NCBI GenBank assembly: GCA_963798505.1
Contig: CAWCTX010000016.1
Coordinates: 62,001-126,000 of the forward strand
Direction of reading: 5' to 3'
DNA length: 64,000 bases
Source of the DNA: CAVWSM01 sp963798505
GTDB lineage: Bacteria > Actinomycetota > Actinomycetes > Jiangellales > Jiangellaceae
Positions within the stretch are counted from its first letter, which is position 1, and every line of letters begins with the position of its first letter. The notes beneath the pieces are model-generated. The model searched no databases and had not been told where the DNA came from. It saw only the letters and a program-made list of their open reading frames with translations. Positions 49,024 to 57,282 of the stretch are shown in pieces. A program made the position numbers and the translations under genes.

Positions 49024-49941
49024 ATGGCCGCACGCCTCGAGCTGGCAGGACAGGCTGCCACGCTCACCGCTGCGGGCACGCCCTTCGTGTGGGCCACGGT
49101 CGTCCGCGCGGAGCGCCCGACGAGCGCCAAGCCGGGTGACGCGGCGCTCGTCCTCGCCGACGGCAAGATCGACGGGTTCGTCGGCGGCGACTGCGCGGAG
49201 TCGACCGTCCGGACGCAAGCGCTGGAAGTGCTCGCCACGGCGGAGCCGCGGCTGGTCCGCATCACCCCGGCGCTGGCCGAGTCGACGGAGGTGGATGACG
49301 ACGGCGTGGTGACGGTGCACAACCCCTGCCTGTCCGGGGGGACGCTTGAGATCTTCCTCGAGCCGGCGGTGCCGCTGCCGGTGATCGCCGTCTTCGGCCA
49401 TGCCCCCATCGCCACGGCGTTGCTGCGGGCGCATCGGATGTTCGGCCACCAGGTCCTGCCGCTCGACAAGCCCGACGATCCGCTGCCGCCAGGGACCCAG
49501 GCCGTCGTCGTGGCGTCGCACGGCAACGACGAGGTGCCAGCACTTGAGGTCGCGTTGCGCGCCGGCGTGCCATACGTCGGCCTGGTCGCGAGCCGCCGTC
49601 GTGGACCCGCCGTGCTGGACCTGCTCGATGTCGACGGGGCGCAGCGGGTCCGAGTCCGTACGCCGGCCGGGCTCGACATCGGCGCGCGCACAGCGCCAGA
49701 GGTCGCGCTGTCGGTCCTCGCCGAGATCGTCAGCGTGCTGCGGGAGGGTCACCCACACGCCGTGCCCGGTGATTCGACTGCACCGTCGGACGTCGCGACG
49801 GCCCGCGACCCGGTGTGCGGCATGACGGTGGCTGCCGTCGACGCATCACCGCATGCGGACACCGCGGCGGGCGTCGTCTACTTCTGCGGCACCGGCTGCC
49901 GCAACGCCTACCTCGACAACCCCGCGGCCTACGCATCGTGA
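49024..49941 (+). CDS. coxF: XdhC-type maturation factor fused to a YHS domain (CoxF-like)
   Basis: 305 residues. N-terminal XdhC_CoxI part (TVVRAERPTSAKPGDAALVL, FVGGDCAESTVRTQA), Rossmann part (IAVFGHAPIATALLRAHRMF), and a C-terminal YHS metal-binding domain at about 262-303 (DPVCGMTVAAVDASPHADTA, VYFCGTGCRNAYL). XdhC proteins deliver molybdenum cofactor; CoxE and CoxF of Oligotropha are needed for copper insertion into the Mo-Cu site. The YHS domain, also found in copper ATPases, fits a copper role. Stop overlaps coxD as GTGA. Confidence 0.87.
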   Translation: MAARLELAGQAATLTAAGTPFVWATVVRAERPTSAKPGDAALVLADGKIDGFVGGDCAESTVRTQALEVLATAEPRLVRITPALAESTEVDDDGVVTVHNPCLSGGTLEIFLEPAVPLPVIAVFGHAPIATALLRAHRMFGHQVLPLDKPDDPLPPGTQAVVVASHGNDEVPALEVALRAGVPYVGLVASRRRGPAVLDLLDVDGAQRVRVRTPAGLDIGARTAPEVALSVLAEIVSVLREGHPHAVPGDSTAPSDVATARDPVCGMTVAAVDASPHADTAAGVVYFCGTGCRNAYLDNPAAYAS

Positions 49942-50828
49942 CCGGCAGCACGTCCAGCGTCGCGCAGCTGCTGCCCGACCTGGAGTCGCTGCGCACCGCC
50001 CTCGACTCGGTCGACTATCTCGCCGACACCGGCACGGTCACGGCACTGTACTGCGCGGCTCGACTCGCTCAACCGGTGCTCATCGAGGGCGAGCCTGGCG
50101 TCGGGAAGACCGAGGCCGCGAAGGCACTGGCCGCGGCGCTCGACACCCCACTCGTACGGCTGCAGTGCTATGAGGGCATCGACGTCGCGGAGGCGCTGTA
50201 CGAGTGGAACTATCCGCGGCAGCTGCTGGCGATCCGGCTTGCCGAGGCCCGCGGCGCCGACCTCGCCGAGGACGCGCTGTTCGGTGAGGAGTTCCTCATC
50301 GAGCGGCCGCTGCTGGCCGCGCTGCGGCACCCCGGTCCGCGTCCCGCCGTGCTGCTGATCGACGAGGTCGACCGCGCCGACGACGATTTCGAGGCGTTCC
50401 TGCTCGAGCTGCTCGGCGAGGGTGCCGTCACGATCCCGGAGATCGGCACCGTACGTGCGACCCACCGGCCCATCGTCGTCCTCACGTCCAACCGCACCCG
50501 TGAGCTGCACGACGCCTTGAAACGACGCTGCCTGTTCCACTGGATCGACTATCCGCCTGCCGAGCGGGCCGCGGAGATCGTGCGTCGGCGGGTGCCCGGC
50601 AGCTCGACGCTGCTCGCCGAGCAAGCCACCCGTGTCGTCGAGCGGTTCCGGTCGCTCGGCCTGCAGAAGCCGCCGGGCATCGCCGAGACGATCGACTGGG
50701 TGGCTGCGCTCGAGCTGCTCGGCATGCGCACGGTCGACCGCGATGCCATCGACCGGACGCTCGGGTCGGTGCTGAAGTACGTCGACGACCAGCAGCTCGT
50801 GCGGGCTGCCGGGCTTGCGGACGAGTGA
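49938..50828 (+). CDS. coxD: MoxR-type AAA+ ATPase CoxD
   Basis: 296 residues. Walker A GEPGVGKT at 51-58, Walker B VLLIDEVDRADD, sensor LTSNRTRELHDALKRRC. CoxD is a chaperone-like ATPase needed to sulphurate the Mo site of apo-CO dehydrogenase. GTG start overlapping the previous stop and followed by coxE with GTGA overlap, so D and E are made together. Confidence 0.93.
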   Translation: MTGSTSSVAQLLPDLESLRTALDSVDYLADTGTVTALYCAARLAQPVLIEGEPGVGKTEAAKALAAALDTPLVRLQCYEGIDVAEALYEWNYPRQLLAIRLAEARGADLAEDALFGEEFLIERPLLAALRHPGPRPAVLLIDEVDRADDDFEAFLLELLGEGAVTIPEIGTVRATHRPIVVLTSNRTRELHDALKRRCLFHWIDYPPAERAAEIVRRRVPGSSTLLAEQATRVVERFRSLGLQKPPGIAETIDWVAALELLGMRTVDRDAIDRTLGSVLKYVDDQQLVRAAGLADE

Positions 50829-52012
50829 CCCGCGAAGTGAGCAGGGTCGACACGGCATCGGTCCTTGCCCGGTTCAGCGACCGGCTGCACCGGTCTGGTG
50901 TCGCCGTCTCACCGGACCAGACCATGCGGCTGGCGGAGCTTGTCGACCTGGGGGTGCCACACACCGTCGACGAGCTCTACTGGTGCGCCCGGGTCAGCCT
51001 GGTGAAGTCGCCGGCGGACATCCCCACGTTCGACGCCCTCTTTGCGCTCGTCTTCCGTGGCATGGCCGACGTGGCCGAGGCGCGCGGTGATCCGAACGTC
51101 GACATGTCCCTTCCGGACATCGTCCGCACCGCGTTGCCGGACGAGCCCGGTGCGGTCGCCGGCGGTCGGTTCGAGTCCGCGGAAAGTGGCGATAATGAAC
51201 GGGCCGACGAGTCACATTTGATTCCCACTCTCGCCAGTGCCGACGAGCGACTGACCGATGTCGACTTCGCCCGGTTGACGGCCGAAGAGCTCGCGGAGCT
51301 CGCCCCGTTGCTGCGGCTGCTCAGCGTCGAGCCACCCTTGCGCATGTCGCGGCGACGCCGGCGGCATCCCCGCGGTGACCGCTTGGACGTCCGTGCATCG
51401 CTGCGGCACAGCATCCGTTCTGCGGGCGACCCCGTGGCGCCGATCCGGCGCTCCCGCAAGCGCACCCCGCGCCGTGTCGTGGCGGTGCTCGACATCTCCG
51501 GCTCGATGGAGCCGTACGCGCGCGCCTACCTGCACCTGTTGTGGGGTGTGGCGACCCGGGCGCGGGCCGAGGTGTTCGTGTTCAGCACGCGACTCACCCG
51601 GCTGACGCGGGCGCTGCGCCACTCCGACCCCGATCGCGCGCTGGCGCACGCGGCCACCCTCATGCCCGACTGGTCGGGCGGCACCAGGATCGGCCTGGCG
51701 CTGCGCACCTTCATGGACCTCTATGGACGCCGAGGCATGGCGCACGGCGCGGTCGTGCTCATCGTGTCGGACGGCTGGGAACGCGACGACCCGTCGTTGC
51801 TCAGGCAGCAGATGGCCGGCCTCGCCGGCCGCGCGCACCGCATCGTGTGGGTCAACCCGCGATCCGCGGCACCCGGCTTCGCGCCGCTCGCGGGCGGCAT
51901 GCAGGCGGCGCTGCCGTACGTCGACGCGTTCGTGAGCGGTCACTCGGCTGCCGCCATGGCTACGGTGGTCCACGAGGTGTCCGCGAGCTGGCGGAGAGGC
52001 GACGCACGATGA
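50825..52012 (+). CDS. coxE: VWA-domain protein CoxE
   Basis: 395 residues. An N-terminal helical region and basic stretch (MSRRRRRHPRGDRLDVRASL) precede a von Willebrand A domain with the metal site DISGS at 223-227 and later DWSGGTRIG and SDGWERDD. Works with CoxD in assembling the [CuSMoO2] centre; family members are implicated in copper insertion. GTG start coupled to coxD; stop overlaps the methyltransferase start. Confidence 0.93.
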   Translation: MTREVSRVDTASVLARFSDRLHRSGVAVSPDQTMRLAELVDLGVPHTVDELYWCARVSLVKSPADIPTFDALFALVFRGMADVAEARGDPNVDMSLPDIVRTALPDEPGAVAGGRFESAESGDNERADESHLIPTLASADERLTDVDFARLTAEELAELAPLLRLLSVEPPLRMSRRRRRHPRGDRLDVRASLRHSIRSAGDPVAPIRRSRKRTPRRVVAVLDISGSMEPYARAYLHLLWGVATRARAEVFVFSTRLTRLTRALRHSDPDRALAHAATLMPDWSGGTRIGLALRTFMDLYGRRGMAHGAVVLIVSDGWERDDPSLLRQQMAGLAGRAHRIVWVNPRSAAPGFAPLAGGMQAALPYVDAFVSGHSAAAMATVVHEVSASWRRGDAR

Positions 52013-52848
52013 CCCATGGCGAGTCGCAGCCACCTGTCGATGCGGCGGCCTTCAACCGGTTCGAGGCTGCTGGGTGGGAGACCAGGGCAGAGACCTACGA
52101 CTCCTTCTTCGGGCGTCTGACGAGCCGCACGATCGACCGGCTCCTCGATGCCGCCGAGGTGGGTGTCGGCACGCGCGTACTCGATGTCGCCACCGGGCCG
52201 GGATATGCGGCCGCGGAGGCCGCCGCGCGAGGGGCCTCCGTCGACGGTGTGGATGTTGCGCCGGCGATGGTCGCGCACGCTCGAGCCAGGGTGCCGGCGG
52301 GCGAGTTTCACGTCGCGGACGCCGAGAACCTGCCCTACGCGAACGAGTCGTTCGAGGCAGTCGTGGCCAACTTCGGCATCCTGCACTTCGGCCGACCGGA
52401 GCGGGCGGTCAGCGAGATGGCTCGAGTCCTGCGCCCAGGTGGCCGGGTGGCGCTGACTGCCTGGGACCAGCCCGATCGGATGCGCCTACTCGCCGTCTTT
52501 CTCGATGCCCTGGCAGAGGCAGGTGCCACCCCGCCCGAGTCGATCCCCGTAGGCCCGCCGTTCTTCCAGTTCGCCGACGACGATGCGTTCTCGACGTTGC
52601 TGAGCCAGGCCGGGCTCGGCGACGTCCAGGTCGAGCGCCTCGCCTTCGACCACCCGGTGCCGTCGGCGGATCACCTGTGGGACGGGTTCCTGGCTGGCAC
52701 CGTCCGCACGTCGTCACTGATCGAGAGCCAGCCGGTCGAGACGCGACGACACGTACGGGCTGCGTTCGACGCAGCACTCACCGCCTACCGCAGCGGCGAC
52801 GGCTATGTACTGCCGGTGTCGGTCAAGCTGGCGGCTGGCCGCTCCTGA
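52009..52848 (+). CDS. SAM-dependent class I methyltransferase
   Basis: 279 residues. Motif I VLDVATGPGYAAAEAAARG, then VDGVDVAPAMVAHARARVP, and MARVLRPGGRVALTAWDQPD, like UbiE/COQ5-type enzymes. Its ATG overlaps the coxE stop (ATGA), so it is the last gene of the form I operon. A role in making or modifying a quinone or small cofactor is possible; it could equally be an unrelated hitch-hiker. The 3' end overlaps the convergent VOC gene by 46 bases. Confidence 0.85.
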   Translation: MTHGESQPPVDAAAFNRFEAAGWETRAETYDSFFGRLTSRTIDRLLDAAEVGVGTRVLDVATGPGYAAAEAAARGASVDGVDVAPAMVAHARARVPAGEFHVADAENLPYANESFEAVVANFGILHFGRPERAVSEMARVLRPGGRVALTAWDQPDRMRLLAVFLDALAEAGATPPESIPVGPPFFQFADDDAFSTLLSQAGLGDVQVERLAFDHPVPSADHLWDGFLAGTVRTSSLIESQPVETRRHVRAAFDAALTAYRSGDGYVLPVSVKLAAGRS

Positions 52849-53240
52849 ACAACCCAGGTGTTGCCGTCCGGGTCGCTGAAGAAGACGAACGCGTTCCACG
52901 GCCCGCCGGGTCCCTCGGCATAGTCGCCCGTCTCGACGTCGAAGTGCTGCACGGGTGAGGCATCAACGCCGCGCGCGACGAGCTCGGCGCGCGCGCCGGC
53001 GATGTCGTCCACCACGATCTGAATGCCGCGCAGCGACCCGGGTGCGCTGTCGATGTCAGCTCCGAGCATGATGGAGCAGCCCGAGCCGGTCGGCGTGAGC
53101 TGCACAATGCGTACGTCGCTGCCGACCGTGGAGTCGAGGTCGACGTTGAACCCGCACTGCTCGGAGTAGAACAACTTCGCCCGGTCGATGTCGCTGACCG
53201 GCACCGGGATGACCTCGATCTTCCAGTCCACTGCGCTCAC
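52803..53240 (-). CDS. VOC-family protein
   Basis: 145 residues, one VOC domain (VIPVPVSDIDRAKLFYSEQC, FVFFSDPDGNTWVVQER). The GTG start overlaps the stop of the YCII gene (GTGA), a pairing common in actinobacteria. Antiparallel overlap with the methyltransferase end. The C-terminal ~15 residues may be dispensable. Substrate unknown. Confidence 0.83.
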   Translation of the reverse strand: MSAVDWKIEVIPVPVSDIDRAKLFYSEQCGFNVDLDSTVGSDVRIVQLTPTGSGCSIMLGADIDSAPGSLRGIQIVVDDIAGARAELVARGVDASPVQHFDVETGDYAEGPGGPWNAFVFFSDPDGNTWVVQERPAASLTDTGST

Positions 53241-53650
53241 GTGTTCGCGGCTCGTCGCCTGGCGAGCAGCTCCGGCGCGAACTGCTCCAGGACTTCCTCG
53301 GGCGGCTCGTCCATGGCCGGGCGCACCTCCACCGGACCCTCGATGACCTCGACGATCTGCGACGCAATCTCCAGGACCCGCGCCTCATCGGCCACGTCGA
53401 CAATCCAGAAGCCGGCCAGCGACTCCTTCGACTCGGCGTACGGGCCATCGGTCGGGAAGGCGGTCCCGTCGCGGTAGGTGACGACTTTTGCTGACGAGGG
53501 ATCGGCGAGGCCCTGCTGGAACACGAGCTCGCCGCTCTTCTCCAGGTCCTCGTCGATCTGGAACATAAACTCGATCATGCGCGAGATCCATTCGGGCGAC
53601 TTCTCCGCGACACCCGACTCGTCACCGAACATGAGGATCATGTACTTCAC
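53237..53650 (-). CDS. YCII-related (DGPF/YCII) protein
   Basis: 137 residues. MKYMILMFGDESGVAEKSPE, AFPTDGPYAESKESLAGFWI and VEVRPAMDEPPEEV match the YCII-related family, dimeric ferredoxin-like proteins often encoded with ECF sigma factors or VOC proteins. No sigma factor is present here. GTG start at 53650 fits the conserved N-terminus; the longer upstream reading does not. Confidence 0.85.
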   Translation of the reverse strand: MKYMILMFGDESGVAEKSPEWISRMIEFMFQIDEDLEKSGELVFQQGLADPSSAKVVTYRDGTAFPTDGPYAESKESLAGFWIVDVADEARVLEIASQIVEVIEGPVEVRPAMDEPPEEVLEQFAPELLARRRAANT

Positions 53651-53732
53651 GGCGTGACTCCTCTCATCGTGCCCGCCGGTTGAGGGGGCTCTGCCGGTGG
53701 TCGGAACCGAAGGGGCGTTCTCGACACGCAAC

Positions 53733-54152
53733 TCACCCCGCAGCCTGCCAGCCCGACCACCCGGTCACACGCGCACGGATGACCGCGCCCGCCGGAGGTC
53801 GCTTCTCGTACTGCACATATCGCTCAACCAGCCACTCAATGGCGCGTTCGTGCAACCGCCCTTCGGTGATGACGCGCGCGATGCCGTCGGCCCGGACCCA
53901 CCACAGCGCCGACCAGTCCTCGTCGTAGGCGTCGGCGAGGAAGGCCACCCGCGGCTCGTGCTGCACGTTGGCCAGCCGCTGCAGCTCAGGGGTGGACTTC
54001 GGCTTGTGGTCGACCGCGGTGACGATGACGTCGTCGACGATCGCAAACGTGACCGGCACGATGTGCGGATGGCCGTCAAGGGCCACGGTGGCCAGCCGGG
54101 CCACGCGCGCGGCCGCGAAGCGGATCCTCGCCTCCGCATCGCTGAGTAGCAC
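53733..54152 (-). CDS. PPOX-class F420-dependent enzyme (Rv0121-like)
   Basis: 139 residues of the split-barrel flavin/F420 fold (TIGR03668-like). VARLATVALDGHPHIVPVTF, AVDHKPKSTPELQRLANVQH and DWSALWWVRADGIARV are characteristic. Probably uses coenzyme F420 for a reduction of unknown target, which would imply F420 in this organism. GTG start; 3 bases downstream of the GNAT gene. Confidence 0.85.
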   Translation of the reverse strand: MLLSDAEARIRFAAARVARLATVALDGHPHIVPVTFAIVDDVIVTAVDHKPKSTPELQRLANVQHEPRVAFLADAYDEDWSALWWVRADGIARVITEGRLHERAIEWLVERYVQYEKRPPAGAVIRARVTGWSGWQAAG

Positions 54153-54155
54153 AGA

Positions 54156-54785
54156 TCAACGATAAGTCAGCAGCAGCAGCCGAGAGCGGAGCCGCTCGCG
54201 GACCTGCGGCCACTCGTCGGCGGTGATCGAGTAGTGCGCGGTGTCCCGGATGCCGCCGTCGGGTCGGGCCCGCATGTGCACGCGAAGCACTCCGTCGAAG
54301 TGTGCGCCGAGCTTGGCGATGGCGGTGCGGCTGCGCTCGTTGCGTGCATCGGTCTTAAGGGTGACGCGCATGACCTGCCACTCGTCGAAGGCGTGCGTCA
54401 GGAGCAGCAGCTTGGCTTCGACGTTGAGCCCCGTGCGCTGCGCGGACGCGGCGTACCACGTGTAGCCGATCTCTGCCACCGTGGGCACGCCATCGGTGCG
54501 CTCGGCCTCAGGCCCGGGTGTCCAATAGTCCAGGTCGCAGAACCGTGTCGCGCCGACCGGGCGGCGGTCGGGCGTGCTGACCGTAAACGGCAAGGCCAGC
54601 CCGGCATCCTGCTCGGTCAGGGCCGCGTCGACGTACTCACGCATCTCCCCCTCGGTATCGGGCACCGACGTGAAGCCGTACGTCGAACGGTCCTCGGTCG
54701 CCGCAGCCAGCAGACCGGGCACGTCGTCCATCGTCATCGGGTCGAGTCGCACGCGGTCGCCGATGAGCGTGACGGGTTCCGGCAT
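54156..54785 (-). CDS. GNAT acetyltransferase, RimJ/RimL-type
   Basis: 209 residues. Start MPEPVTLIGDRVRLDPMTMD; acetyl-CoA region EIGYTWYAASAQRTGLNVEA, then LKTDARNERSRTAIAKLGAH. Forms a two-gene unit with the PPOX gene. The longer in-frame reading upstream is antisense to ligD-like DNA and is ignored. Confidence 0.85.
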   Translation of the reverse strand: MPEPVTLIGDRVRLDPMTMDDVPGLLAAATEDRSTYGFTSVPDTEGEMREYVDAALTEQDAGLALPFTVSTPDRRPVGATRFCDLDYWTPGPEAERTDGVPTVAEIGYTWYAASAQRTGLNVEAKLLLLTHAFDEWQVMRVTLKTDARNERSRTAIAKLGAHFDGVLRVHMRARPDGGIRDTAHYSITADEWPQVRERLRSRLLLLTYR

Positions 54786-54839
54786 GAGTCGGACATTAAC
54801 AACGCGAGATGGCGCCGACCGAGCCGTTAATGTGATCAC

Positions 54840-56060
54840 GTGCCCGCCAAGCACGTCATTGAGGCGGCTGGGCGCGAGGTGACGATCACGAACCCCGACA
54901 AGGTGATCTTCCCCGCACTCGGCAGCACCAAGCTCGACCTGGTCCACTACTACCTCGCTGTCGCCGACGGCGCGCTGCGCGGGGTCTCCGGGCGTCCCAT
55001 GATCCTCAAGCGGTTCGTCAAGGGCATCGACGAGGAGGCGTTCTTCCAGAAGCGCGCGCCGAAGAACCGGCCCGACTGGCTGCAGGTCGCCGAGCTGAAG
55101 TACGCCTCCGGCACCTCCGCCGAGGAGGCTGTCGTGCGCGATGCGGCCGGTCTCGCGTACGTCGTCAACCTCGGCTGCATCGACCTCAACCCGCACCCCG
55201 TGCAGGCTGGGGATCTCGACCACCCCGACGAGCTGCGCATCGACCTCGACCCCGTACCCGGCGTCGACTGGCAGCAGATCGTCGACGTGGCGTTCGTCGC
55301 CAAGGAGGTCCTCGACGACCACGGCCTGGTCGGCTGGCCCAAGACGTCGGGGTCACGCGGGTTCCACATCAACGTCCGGATCGAGCCTCGCTGGTCGTTC
55401 CGGCACGTACGCCTCGCCGCCGAGTCCCTGGCCCGTGAGGTGGAGAACCGCGCGCCCGACCTGGCGACGGCGAAGTGGTGGAAGGAGGAACGGCAGGGCG
55501 TCTTCGTCGACTTCAACCAGAACGCCAAGGACCGCACCGTTGCGTCGGCGTACTCCGTCCGGCCGACGGCGGACGCGCGGGTGTCCACCCCGCTGGCTTG
55601 GGATGAGGTACGCGAGGCACGGCCGGAGGCCTTCACCATCGCGACGGTGCTCGAGCGGTACGCGGCGATCGGCGACCCAGGGGCCGGCATCGACGATGCG
55701 GTGGGGTCGTTGGAGCCGCTCCTCGAGCTGGCGGAGCGGCTCGGCCCCGCGGAGAAGCCGCCGAAGGGCACCGGCCGCCGCGTGCAGACGATGCCGCTGA
55801 TCGAGATCGCCCGCGCGAAGTCGAAGGACGAGGCGCTCGCCGGCCTCGACCGGTGGAAGGCGCGCCATGCAGGCGTCGTACGGCATCTGCAACCTGCGGA
55901 CGTCCTGGTCGACGGAATGCGGGGGCGGAGCTCGGTCTGGTATCGCATCCGCGTCAACCTGCAGCACGTCCCGGAAGCTGAGCGTCCGGAGCAGGAGCCG
56001 CTCGAGGTCGACTACGACCCGTGGGCCAACACGGAGTGGGCGCGAAGCGGCGGCGAGTGA
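54840..56060 (+). CDS. LigD-like primase-polymerase (PolDom) protein
   Basis: 406 residues of the archaeo-eukaryotic primase superfamily found as the polymerase domain of bacterial ligase D and as stand-alone proteins. Motifs: ITNPDKVIFPALGSTKLDLV, ELRIDLDPVPGVDW (metal-binding aspartates), SGSRGFHINVRI and QNAKDRTVASAYSVRP. Fills gaps or inserts nucleotides during end joining; no ligase or Ku is seen nearby. GTG start at 54840. The C-terminal 100 residues (IEIARAKSKDEALAGLDRWK) extend beyond the core domain. Confidence 0.88.
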   Translation: MPAKHVIEAAGREVTITNPDKVIFPALGSTKLDLVHYYLAVADGALRGVSGRPMILKRFVKGIDEEAFFQKRAPKNRPDWLQVAELKYASGTSAEEAVVRDAAGLAYVVNLGCIDLNPHPVQAGDLDHPDELRIDLDPVPGVDWQQIVDVAFVAKEVLDDHGLVGWPKTSGSRGFHINVRIEPRWSFRHVRLAAESLAREVENRAPDLATAKWWKEERQGVFVDFNQNAKDRTVASAYSVRPTADARVSTPLAWDEVREARPEAFTIATVLERYAAIGDPGAGIDDAVGSLEPLLELAERLGPAEKPPKGTGRRVQTMPLIEIARAKSKDEALAGLDRWKARHAGVVRHLQPADVLVDGMRGRSSVWYRIRVNLQHVPEAERPEQEPLEVDYDPWANTEWARSGGE

Positions 56061-56061
56061 A

Positions 56062-56175
56062 GCCTTGCGTGACGACCTCAACGGCGTTTGGTCAGCACGA
56101 CGCGGCACCTACCGCGTCCTGTATCGCATCATTGATGAACGACACGAAGTGGTGGTCCTACGCGTCGAGAAACTT
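56062..56175 (+). pseudogene. RelE/ParE toxin C-terminal fragment
   Basis: Immediately after the LigD-like stop, one frame reads LRDDLNGVWSARRGTYRVLY then RIIDERHEVVVLRVE, the core and catalytic strand of RelE-type ribonuclease toxins. The N-terminal half is absent, the usual ending is replaced by unrelated sequence, and no antitoxin gene is beside it. A TTG at 56065 is the only nearby start. Most likely a remnant left by a rearrangement. Confidence 0.6.
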
Positions 56176-56209
56176 GGCCCAGGTCATCACGACCGGGAGA
56201 GGATAAGGC

Positions 56210-56806
56210 GTGAGGGCAACCCTTTCGACGCCGCCTGTCATCCCTGCGGGAACCCTCGCCGCCGGCCAGCAACCGATGCTTTCCGCGCCGGGTGACCTGC
56301 TCATGCGACCCTGGGAGCCTTCCGACGCAGCAGTTTTCCTCGCTGCTTACCAGGACCCCGAGATCCAGCACTGGCACACTCGCCAACCCGCATCCGAAGA
56401 CCAGGTCCGTGAGTGGTTCGATCAGTATCGCCAGGCATGGGCGCAGGAGACGGGCGCGAGTTGGGCGGTGACCCGCGGCGGCGCTGAGGTCCTGGGGCGC
56501 ATCGCCATGGGCGGTATGAATCTCGATGACGGTGTCGCGGGGTGCGCATACTGGGTGCTACCGGCGGCCCGTGGAGCAGGTGTGGCCTCCCGCGCGCTGA
56601 CGGCCTTGAGCGTTTGGGCACTGAGCGAAGCTGGTTTCCACCGTCTGCAGTTGGATCACTCGACCCGCAACAGTGCCTCCTGCCGGGTAGCCGTCAAGTC
56701 CGGCTTCCTCCTGGAGGGCACCAAGCGCAGCGACGCCGTCCACTCCGACGGCCGGCACGACATGCACTTGCACGCCCGGATCCGAGGCGACGAGCGACTC
56801 GCCTGA
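56210..56806 (+). CDS. GNAT acetyltransferase
   Basis: 198 residues. GNAT core with MRPWEPSDAAVFLAAYQDPE, acetyl-CoA loop YWVLPAARGAGVASRALTAL and LQLDHSTRNSASCRVAVKSG. The GTG start has GAGAGGA about 5 bases upstream; a start at MLSAPGDLLMRPW (about residue 23) is possible. Substrate unknown. Confidence 0.82.
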   Translation: MRATLSTPPVIPAGTLAAGQQPMLSAPGDLLMRPWEPSDAAVFLAAYQDPEIQHWHTRQPASEDQVREWFDQYRQAWAQETGASWAVTRGGAEVLGRIAMGGMNLDDGVAGCAYWVLPAARGAGVASRALTALSVWALSEAGFHRLQLDHSTRNSASCRVAVKSGFLLEGTKRSDAVHSDGRHDMHLHARIRGDERLA

Positions 56807-56836
56807 GGTCGGCTTGCCTCAGCAGTCCCCGGTTGC

Positions 56837-57145
56837 TCAGCCCGTCCTGATGACTCTCGGCATCGAGTGGCTGCCGTCAATGAGGAGGTCGTTGCGGTCG
56901 AGCACGTAGCTGTTCAGGCTGTACCGGTCGACCCCGTTGGCCACGAAGTACCTCGGTGTCGTAGATCGGAAGTTCCCAGTGGTTCCGCACCGGCGGCAGA
57001 TCATCGGCGCGGAACGTCATCGTGTACGTGTGCTGGCTGCCGTCCAGGGGCTGGCCGTCGGCGTCCTTGAACAAGAAGGCGGCAGTGTGGGAGTGCGGGC
57101 CAGCGCCACGAACGGCTGGTCGCCGGTCACGACGACGTCGGCCAT
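56837..57145 (-). pseudogene. DUF1214 (DUF1254 family) C-terminal remnant
   Basis: Final ~100 residues of a DUF1254/DUF1214 protein, normally over 400 long: FLFKDADGQPLDGSQHTYTM, DLPPVRNHWELPIYDTE, then YFVANGVDRYSLNSYVLDRN. Two compensating one-base shifts lie near 57090 and 56957. No N-terminal domain is present on either side, so the gene is truncated. Confidence 0.6.
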
Positions 57146-57282
57146 AGTGGACACGATGAACGTCTCTCTATGCCGCGGTGAGGGCGGCGACGCTCGCCCG
57201 ATCATGCGGCAGGGCGCTCGGTCTTGTCGATGTGCGGCTAAATCGGTTGTCTCCGGCATGCGCGACGTCAACACTGGCGCTC

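Noticed and set aside
46989..49691. 900-codon minus-strand open frame opposite coxL
   Set aside because: Mirror of the form I coxL and XdhC coding strand; no ribosome site or conserved motif.
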